Assembly (NCBI GenBank): GCA_963680875.1
Contig: OY804585.1
Coordinates: 25,066,186-25,130,185, forward strand
Direction of reading: 5' to 3'
Source of the DNA: Bathymodiolus brooksi
Taxonomy: Eukaryota > Mollusca > Bivalvia > Mytilida > Modiolidae
Length of the DNA: 64,000 nt
Shown here: in pieces, positions 57,231-64,000 of the stretch
Numbering within the stretch: the first letter of the stretch is position 1
Layout of the letters: each line of letters begins with the position of its first letter
Notes under the pieces: generated by a model
Database searches by the model: none
The model's input: only the letters and a program-made list of their open reading frames with translations
Told to the model about the DNA's origin: nothing
Translations under genes and position numbers: made by a program

Positions 57231-57998
57231 CAGTGTGGGAAACCACCACTCGCCAACTCGCCAAAGGCGAGTGGAAATTTCGGGTGGCGAGTAACATCCA
57301 CTTTATACTCGCCGGTCTGGCGAGTAGGAACTTGAAAACGCTAGCCACGATAACTGGTTTACAGCTTTAAAATATCAGCTCCCAAACAGTTAAATTTTTT
57401 GTTAACTGTGTCATTTATCCAACATTTTATTAATCATTGTACTCGAAAAGAAAACATTCCGCCATGAGTCATGACACTTCATTTCTGTCAACAGAAAAAT
57501 CAAGTATACAATCCCGACCCCGCATACTTTTGCCAAGGTCGATTTCACGATTAAATGAAATATTGTTTCATTACCAATAGATGTGATGACTTTTAAAATT
57601 AATGTAAATAAAATAATTTGGCTTTGAAATATTTCAAATGAATTCGTAGCGAAAACCTACGCGAAAACATAAAGTTAAATATGTGTCGGAACCGAGTTTG
57701 ACATACATGTTTTATACCGCGCATTAACATTTAAAAGACGAAGACAACGAAATTGAGGAAGAAGAGATCGACGCAGCTCTTAAGAGAGTGTTGATTCTTC
57801 TTGACCAAGTTAATGACTTGTCAAAATCTGCAAAATAAATTGTTGAACATTACTGTATTGTTTATTTGGTATTTGTTGGCGAGTTTAAAAAAAATGTCAC
57901 TCGCCAAACATGGCGAGCTCTTTTTCATCTTGGCGAGTAATAGTTTCAGTCCACTCGCCATTTTGGCGAGTGTTTGAAAATAATGGTTTCCCACACTA
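57231..57998. mobile_element. 768-bp element with CAGTGTGGGAAACC ends and clustered ACTCGCCA motifs
   Basis: Left end CAGTGTGGGAAACCACC, right end GGTTTCCCACACTA; CACAT is repeated at 57226-57230 and 57999-58003. ACTCGCCA/TGGCGAGT occurs many times within about 110 bp of each end, like a cluster of binding sites. A short reading near the right (DEDNEIEEEEIDAALKRV, LILLDQVNDLSKSAK, TAA at about 57836) may be the tail of a transposon protein. hAT-like by ends and short duplication; this is inferred. Confidence 0.75.
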
Positions 57999-58139
57999 CA
58001 CATGATTGGGATCCTATTAACCGGTTTAACCACAGAACTTATGTCACTGTCATTTCTGTAGTTAGAATTTTGAGGTTTGACAGAGATTTAGTTCGAGGAT
58101 ATTTTTTTCCATTATTTCTTTTAAATATTTTAAACTTTG

Positions 58140-58720
58140 AGCCCATAAAACTAGTATAATTCCGCCACTTTTTATTGAAGTGCCTGTACCAACCCAGGAA
58201 AGTGAGCGGTCATGTATTTGTGTGTTAGGGTGTCGATTTTACTTCTATTGTTATGATTTTTCTATTAGATGTTGGTACTGTTCCGACAGTGTTTTTTTCT
58301 TTACATGTATTAGAAGGGTCTGTATTGTTCGTGTTGTCAAATTACATATATTCTCGTTTTTAGTTCCGTGTTTCCGATTTCCTCGTAAACAACGATGTTG
58401 TGTTTGTCTTTATTCCCATTTGTTTTGTCGGAAGGTACAAATTTTATTTGTATTTATTGACGTTTACTGGTGTTCAACTTGATTTCCATGTCAGATTATG
58501 CTCGTGTCGTTTAACAGCAACAAGACGGGTGTCACTAGTGGAACAGGAACTACTTCCCTTCCGGGGCACCTAAGTTATTCCCCGTTTGCAGCAGTGTTCG
58601 TGTTATTCGATCTTTAGTTTTCTGTGTAGTGTAGATTATTGTTTGTCCTTTTTCTGTTGGTCATTTGTTTATCCTTCGGTTGACTGCTTTTGATTACCCC
58701 TTTCATTTCTTCAGACCTTT
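58140..58720 (+). mobile_element. Retroelement 3-prime region, longest plus-oriented copy
   Basis: Joins the CCGCCACTTTTTATTGAAGT repeat, a middle section and the UTR blocks (ACAAGACGGGTGTCACTAGT, CTTCCGGGGCACCTAAG, TTGATTACCCCTTTC) in one stretch. This shows that the dispersed repeat at 11160 and the UTR fragments belong to the same element. Confidence 0.6.
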
Positions 58721-58806
58721 TTCTTATTTTCCACAAACACAATATTTCTTTCTTCTGTTATCAATTTCATTAGGATAACATTTATTTACATTTTTATTTA
58801 TTTCAG

Positions 58807-59538
58807 GCAGGTTTTGAGATTTCAAAGGAGCGTTTCATTGTCTCTTGTCTCTGTATATGTGTACTGTTTTTTGTGTATCCTCACGCTCTGAATATGTTTA
58901 CGTATACTCCGCCTAGTGATTTACGACTTCCTGAAAATGCCGGAACCGGAAATAAACCAGCTGACACAGAGAGATCACAACCAAACCAACAAAAATATGT
59001 CTACATTGATCTTGGTGCTAGAAATGGTGACACAATCAATTGGTACTTGAAAACTTACCCTAAGCGTGTTCCCTCTGTAATATGGGCATTTGAAGCAAAT
59101 CCACAAAACTTTGAGCTTATGGACACTTATTGGCAAAAACATAAAAATCTTGATATCCATATTATTAAGAAAGCTGCTTGGATTGACAATAAAGGTGTTG
59201 AATTCACGTTAGATAATCGCCCTGATGTGTTAACCGGGGGAAGTATGTTCAATCACAATCAAGCTTATCTTAAAAATACGAAGAAAGTGAAAATAGAATC
59301 TGTAGATTTTTCTTCCTGGTTGATGAGCAATACAGCTGCTACAGATGACATAATGATAAAGATGGACATAGAAGGAGCGGAATATGACATTCTAGATAAA
59401 ATGTTTATCGATGGAACTATTAATAGAGTGAAAACAATAATAATTGAATGGCATGATCGATTTATGCCAGGTAAAAAACATTCGTATTTAACACAAAAAT
59501 TAAGAAAATTGAATATACGTCTAATTGTGTGGCATTGA
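58807..59538 (+). CDS. FkbM-type methyltransferase, terminal exon
   Basis: An open exon follows the acceptor TTATTTCAG and ends TGA at 59536-59538. Its frame has no ATG before a hydrophobic segment (FIVSCLCICVLFFVY) preceded by SKER, so translation must start in an upstream exon that I could not locate; the first internal ATG (58894) would drop the anchor. After a proline-rich stem, S-adenosylmethionine-binding motifs of the FkbM family follow: YVYIDLGARNGDT, WAFEANPQNFELM, KKAAWIDNKGVEF, IMIKMDIEGAEYDIL and TIIIEWHDRF. Family members are O-methyltransferases, some acting on sugars. The anchor suggests a Golgi type II enzyme. No frameshift or stop is present. The GT92 gene lies 21 kb upstream on the same strand. 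Confidence 0.8.
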   Translation, partial: AGFEISKERFIVSCLCICVLFFVYPHALNMFTYTPPSDLRLPENAGTGNKPADTERSQPNQQKYVYIDLGARNGDTINWYLKTYPKRVPSVIWAFEANPQNFELMDTYWQKHKNLDIHIIKKAAWIDNKGVEFTLDNRPDVLTGGSMFNHNQAYLKNTKKVKIESVDFSSWLMSNTAATDDIMIKMDIEGAEYDILDKMFIDGTINRVKTIIIEWHDRFMPGKKHSYLTQKLRKLNIRLIVWH

Positions 59539-59759
59539 TAAACCATTATTTGATTTAGTTATCTTTGTAAAATAACATGTTATTAGATATTGTTGTCATT
59601 GTAACATGTACTGTTGACTTCTAGAATAACATTAATCAGGAGCAAAGTCGAAAGATTGGAAAGCCCAACTATACTAGTGGAAAAAGAAACTCTTCATTAT
59701 AATATGCCGTATATACAAAAATACTACAAAAAATACATCCCCACACCCCACACCATCAC

Positions 59760-59887
59760 TCAGCCGCCACTTAATGCTAGGCGCTGAACAATATATGTGT
59801 TAGCATAACGCTCTCCTACGCGGCGACAAACACTAGAGTAACCATCACTACTGTCCAGGTGAAATTGGGACGAGTCTGTGAAGATAA
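59760..59887 (-). pseudogene. Tc1/mariner transposase remnant, C-terminal part
   Basis: The minus strand reads IFTDSSQFHLDSSDGYSSVC, RRVGERYANTYIVQRLALSG and a stop. This is the second catalytic aspartate region of Tc1-like transposases (FTDES-type, with E replaced by S). The N-terminal remainder is on the far side of the inserted element (62755-63010). Joining across one copy of the TAA duplication keeps the frame. Confidence 0.7.
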
Positions 59888-60050
59888 GGGACCGGTCATT
59901 ATTTATCTCCAGGGGGGGGGGGGGGGGGGGGCGGCAAAAAGGTAGGGGGGTCATGAAAAAATTGAAAATTGATAGAGGGGGGGGGGGGGTCACTGCTTTT
60001 CTGGTTGATCAAGCAGAGGGGGGGGGGGGGGGGGGTCATGATATTTTTTA

Positions 60051-60850
60051 AACATACACTATAGATAAAATCTATTTGGATGTAAAATGTAAATAAATAT
60101 ATTCAGCCGAAAAAAATGTCTCCTTTTCATACATTTTGCCACATATCAAACTGTCACTATATATAAATAAATATATATAGAGAGTACATAGGAACGAGGC
60201 TTTCTGATTCACTACATTACAGTTCCAGAGTCAACCCAGAGAGACAGATCAATGCATGAACATAGGATATGCAGTGTTCTCTCAAGGCCCATATTATCAT
60301 ATAGCACCATGGTATCATGGTGCTATATTTTCTACCATGGTGCTATTTTGTGAAAGTTTACAATAGAGCCATATAACTATAAAATGATTTTTAACTTCAC
60401 ACAATGCACTTACTAAAGCGTGCTTCTTTCTATTTGTGTTGTGTTAAATTTAATTGAAATATGATTTGGCCTCTTAACTTCTTTCTGCATTTTTTTCAAT
60501 TTTTTTCTTTTTTTGGTTGTGTGTAATACTATTCATTGAACTGTTTTGGGAAAAACTTTGGTGTTGGAATCATCTCTGGAATAAACCCAGAAAGGGAAAT
60601 TTGGCTTTAAAATACATTATCTTTTGATAATTTTTGCACTATCATAAAATGAATACTTTCTCAATTGTTTTGTTGTATTATAAAGTATTTTTTAATTTGC
60701 AAATTTCTGTTATCATAATACTGTTGATTTGAGATTAATTGTGAAACTGATGATTAAAATAATATTTCAATATATTAAAAAAAACTATTGTTATAGTACA
60801 TTGTATTTAAGGCAAAAATTCTTGATGCAGCTTCTTTAAAGGCATATTGT
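60051..60850. other. Interior of the 2.87-kb element, left
   Basis: AT-rich. A small palindrome TAGCACCATGGTATCATGGT is at about 60302. No coding signal is seen. Confidence 0.35.
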
Positions 60851-61077
60851 CTACCACAATCGTAATTTTTTCATACCCAAAATTATTGTCGTAAATGATT
60901 TGTTTAAGCTATCATTAAACAGTTATGCTGCAAAAGATACGATTTGTGTTCTTTTTTTTGACAAAAAAGACCCAAAACTATCGTTATCGGAATTATTGTC
61001 CACGATGACAAGAATTCAATTTAACCCGATTAACCCGACTATATTCATATGACCTTCTATGTGAACCCGTCTTGAGC

Positions 61078-61323
61078 ATGCGCACTGTTAGAAACAATAC
61101 ACAACATGTGGTTCTTGGGCAAAAGAGAAAGTATCAACGCGTGGAAGAAAGCGGACTGACGGATTCAGAGAGAAAGAGGAATAGAAGTGCAGTATCTTCC
61201 AAATGGAACAAATGCAGGATATATGTAGGGGATCAGTTGGATCGTTGGAATGAACTGAAGGAAGTGCTACGCGTCCAAACTCTCGCTGAAGTGGCAAAGA
61301 ATTTGTTAGATACGATAACGTAA
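61078..61323 (+). CDS. Small ORF with RIYVG-RW-LK motif, 81 aa
   Basis: ATG to TAA. After a basic stretch (SERKRNRSAVSSKWNK) it reads CRIYVGDQLDRWNELKEVLR and VQTLAEVAKNLLDTI. The pattern R-I/V-x-I/V-G, RW-x-x-LK, then EVAxxLL recurs in uncharacterised invertebrate proteins, often transposon-linked; this is recalled, not searched. The last 6 codons overlap the left arm of the 80-bp hairpin, so the true C-terminus may have been replaced. Could be a domain of a larger spliced protein. Confidence 0.4.
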   Translation: MRTVRNNTQHVVLGQKRKYQRVEESGLTDSERKRNRSAVSSKWNKCRIYVGDQLDRWNELKEVLRVQTLAEVAKNLLDTIT

Positions 61324-61986
61324 CCCTCAGTCCGCTTTTGCTCCCAGCGAGGGTTACGATTCGGACCCATTTAACGTAATGGAGCAGCTCCCGGAGTGAT
61401 TCACACCGGGCGGTTTGTTGTCCTAATTCCGTTGAAGTGGTTGGAAAAATTAACGGGGGTGAAAGATAAATATATTTAGATAAAGCTCGAGGTGTTAAGT
61501 AAACGCTGCATCAATACATGGTAGACTTATATCCATCTGCAAATTTGAATGCATGAGATCTTCTTTCTGTCCGACATTTTGTTTACAAGTTGCTATTTCA
61601 CGTGCACTTGCCTCGTTTTGGAGATATCCTTATTTGGATAGATTGCCGTACATATCGTAGTAAAGGTTTTCCATATTTCGCATTCAGATCCATATATGGA
61701 TAGGCTCCGCCCATCACGAGAGTCTACGTAAGGTGTCATGGCGGACAAGAAACAATTTTCGAATACGAAATCGATCGTGAAGGTAGAAACAGGTATTGTA
61801 ACACTTATTTCGTATCACCATTACTTAAAAATTGTAGGGAATAATAAGGTATGACCACATATGCAAAAAGAAATTTGAAATATTCACGGAACGAAAATTT
61901 TAATTTGCTCCATTACGTTGAATGGGACCGATTCGTAACCCTCGCTGGGAGCAAAAGCGGACTGAGGGTTACGTTATCGTATCTAA
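61306..61986. repeat. Inner inverted repeat, two 80-bp arms
   Basis: Arms 61306-61385 and 61907-61986 match as inverted copies with only 3 differences in 80 (core CTCAGTCCGCTTTTGCTCCC). The spacer is about 520 bp and lacks a recognisable gene. High identity implies recent origin. Confidence 0.9.
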
Positions 61987-62754
61987 GATTTTGCTTGATA
62001 GGTAAGCCGAGGCATGTTGCCTTCTTTTCTCAATCGTTTTTCATATTTTATGAATTTATGATGATGCCTATGATCATTTTCTGTAGATATTATTCAATAT
62101 ATGTAATTTTGCACCTGGCAACAGCAAATTATTGTCATTGAGTGGCATAAAACGGCCGTATTTGCGATGTAAACAAACACGACATACTGCAGCATCCGGG
62201 CTACTGGCATAAAAATAGATAGAAATAGATTTGGCCTCGCTCAGGTCAGTGCATAATTAATTAGCTTCCAGTAACGATGGTCAGCTTTTTTAAATCGAAA
62301 AAAACAAGGTTTTGTAGCGTATTCGCCAATAATTCGGTTTTTAATCTTCATTTTATGAAGGTCAGTACGGAAAACGACAATAATTTTGGGTAGGAAAAAT
62401 TACGATTGTTGAAGACTGTGAAGACAAAAAATTACAACAAAGTAACTTAAGGGTATCCTTTTCATTAGATATGGTTGTGGTTGCCTTCATGAACACCGTG
62501 GTGGAAGGACCTTTAGTTCCATTTCCTATGAGCTACTATCCTTGTTAAAAGGAATTTATAGCAACATATGAAATTAGAAGCCTTTCAACAATAATCAGGA
62601 AAGGGGGTGTCAAAAGATTTGAAGTAGTTGAAAAAGGGGGGGTTTAAAATTTTTAACACAACTTAAAAAGGGGGGGTCAGTTATATTTGCTCATTCCAAA
62701 TTTACATTTTGCCGCCCCCCCCCCCCCCCCTGGAGATAAATAATGACCGGCCCC

Positions 62755-63010
62755 TAATATTGGCCCAGTCATGCTTTCTGAATCTCATATGGCGTCTACA
62801 CCATTTCAGTCTAGCGTATTGCAGGTCGTCGTAGTCTGATGCCATGCTCACTCCCGACTGTATCCAGACTGTTGAAATGTCTCAAAAGGGATACAATAGT
62901 GTTTCGTTGTACAACAAAACATCTAGCAACAACCCTTTGGACGAGACCAGCACTTGCAACATACCAATAGCTTGAGCTCGAAGGCATTCATTTTCGCTCA
63001 GTCGTGGCAT
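62755..63010 (-). pseudogene. Tc1/mariner transposase remnant, N-terminal part
   Basis: The minus strand from 63010 reads MPRLSENECLRAQAIGMLQ, a helix-turn-helix region in a shifted frame (VARCFVVQRNTIVSLLRHF), then ARLKWCRRHMRFRKHDWANI up to the insertion point. The linker between the DNA-binding and catalytic parts is missing, so the copy was already defective. It continues at 59887. Confidence 0.65.
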
Positions 63011-64000
63011 TACACTGAGTAGAATTCTGGTTAAACAACGTCGTTTTCTTATTTGTAGACAATGTAAGCAAACCTTAGATTGTTGAATGGTAACAAAACC
63101 AACTGTATATATTTTTCAGACAGAAAAATGTCTAAAAAAAATAGAAGGTGTTCACAGTGTGTGTAAAAATCCTTGCAGACTGAAATCCTTGCAAATGACA
63201 AGAGGACCACACGATATGACAAATATATGTTGTTAGGGTTTTTTTTTATATCACAAGTGTGGACACAGAAATGTGCTGTCCAAAAGGCAAGTGTGGATGT
63301 CAATATTTCATATTATTAACTTTAAAAAAAAAAAACATCATGGACACAGCGGTCCTGGATTTTTTAATAAAAAAACTAATCCTGGATTATTATTTTTACT
63401 TAAAGTTCGGTCCTGTGTTTTTATTTCAAATTTTCATCATTACCCCCTCCCCCTCCCAAGGGATATACAATTGTATCATTAATAATAAATTAATAAATAA
63501 TAAATTCAGATTTACTATTTAAAATAAATCTCATTTACAAAACCACTGATATTTGTTCAATTTTTAACGCTGATTTAAGCTTTAGTCGCAACAAATTTTT
63601 ATTTTTCTCTTTAAACTGTCGAAACATAACATTTATTTAACTGTAAAATTCACAAATAAAATCTCCCCCCCCCCCCCCTTTTCCCTTTTTTTCTTGTTTA
63701 AATCAATGATCAACAATATTCCAGAATCAAACAAATGAATAAATATAACATAGATTTCTTTTACGTGCATCTTTTTACCATGCGTTGTCAGTGTATTTTA
63801 AATCGGTCATCCAATCAGGACGCTCATTATTCTTGTCCAAGATAAAAATACATCACTAAAATTACCTGTGGGCGTTTCCCCACTTCAACTCGTAAATTTA
63901 CATAGAAATCGGAGATATTTCGTCATAAAACTTCACACATGGTTTTGTCTATCATATTTCTTGAAGACAAACATAAAATTGTATTGCATTTATCAATATT
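63011..64000. other. No recognisable gene
   Basis: AT-rich sequence with C runs near 63665. Open frames of 69-87 aa overlap one another on both strands and lack motifs. Confidence 0.3.

Larger units (their letters stand above)
60853..62412. mobile_element. Middle inverted-repeat pair (about 39-bp arms)
   Basis: CCACAATCGTAATTTTTTCA then TACCCAAAATTATTGTCG at 60853-60891 returns inverted at 62374-62412. The arms are at unequal distances from the outer ends, so this is probably an independent element nested within the 2.87-kb one. Confidence 0.6.
59888..62754. mobile_element. 2.87-kb element with GGGCCGGTCATTA-type ends and TAA target duplication
   Basis: Left end GGGACCGGTCATTATTTATC, right end complement GGGGCCGGTCATTATTTATC. 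TAA flanks both ends (59885-59887, 62755-62757). A 3-bp TWA duplication with G-rich termini suits PIF/Harbinger. Long G runs lie just inside the left end and C runs inside the right. It interrupts a Tc1-like transposase remnant. Two further inverted-repeat pairs and a short ORF lie within. Confidence 0.8.

Noticed and set aside
59760..59993. 77-aa protein beginning MTPPPP
   Set aside because: A chimera of transposon terminal sequence and the Tc1-like remnant; the upstream half comes from the inserted element.

Overview
The window looks like a piece of a bivalve mollusc nuclear genome. It is AT-rich, has intron-containing genes, and is dominated by minisatellites, small inverted-repeat transposons, mollusc-type tRNA-derived SINEs and many 3-prime fragments of one retroelement family. 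The taxon is inferred from repeat style and protein families; no rRNA, mitochondrial or other marker gene is present.

The backbone is a head-to-tail segmental duplication with a unit of about 28 kb. Unit 1 (1 to about 13817, continuing as block D1 13828-19975) carries a decayed glycosyltransferase family 92 (GT92) gene whose first exon lies just left of the window. Unit 2 (about 27908-38085, continuing after an extra block of about 11 kb as block D2 49077-56680) carries an intact four-exon GT92 gene: 27094-27910, 31486-31664, 33701-33924 and 37591-37810, 479 codons with consistent splice phases. The unit 1 copy has a 38-bp frameshifting deletion in exon 2, a 2.9-kb insertion in exon 3 and a nonsense codon in exon 4.

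The introns and flanks hold five tandem arrays: 62 bp (intron 1), degenerate 39 bp (intron 1), 51 bp (intron 3), 34 bp and 43 bp (D blocks). Four of them differ several-fold in copy number between the two units. The 51-bp array is an amplified piece of reverse-transcriptase coding sequence, and the 62-bp array an amplified piece of the same retroelement family's 3-prime UTR.

From 38085 to 49076 lies a block found only in unit 2. It contains a 6.0-kb element with CCGGTGTC ends and a subterminal TTAGCTACC array, two MITEs with 5-bp target duplications, a 376-bp foldback and an unrecognised intact ORF. Right of D2 are a 768-bp inverted-repeat element (57231-57998), the last exon of an FkbM-type methyltransferase gene with a membrane anchor (58807-59538), and a Tc1/mariner remnant split by a 2.87-kb element with a TAA target duplication and two further inverted-repeat pairs inside.

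If expressed, the GT92 protein and the FkbM protein would both be type II membrane proteins, as expected for Golgi glycan-modifying enzymes. Molluscs make O-methylated sugars, so their proximity is suggestive, but a functional link is only inferred. The least explained signal is a set of long hairpins (4645, 5181, 14574, 32068, 32325, 45485) with unrelated arms but similar GC-rich apices.
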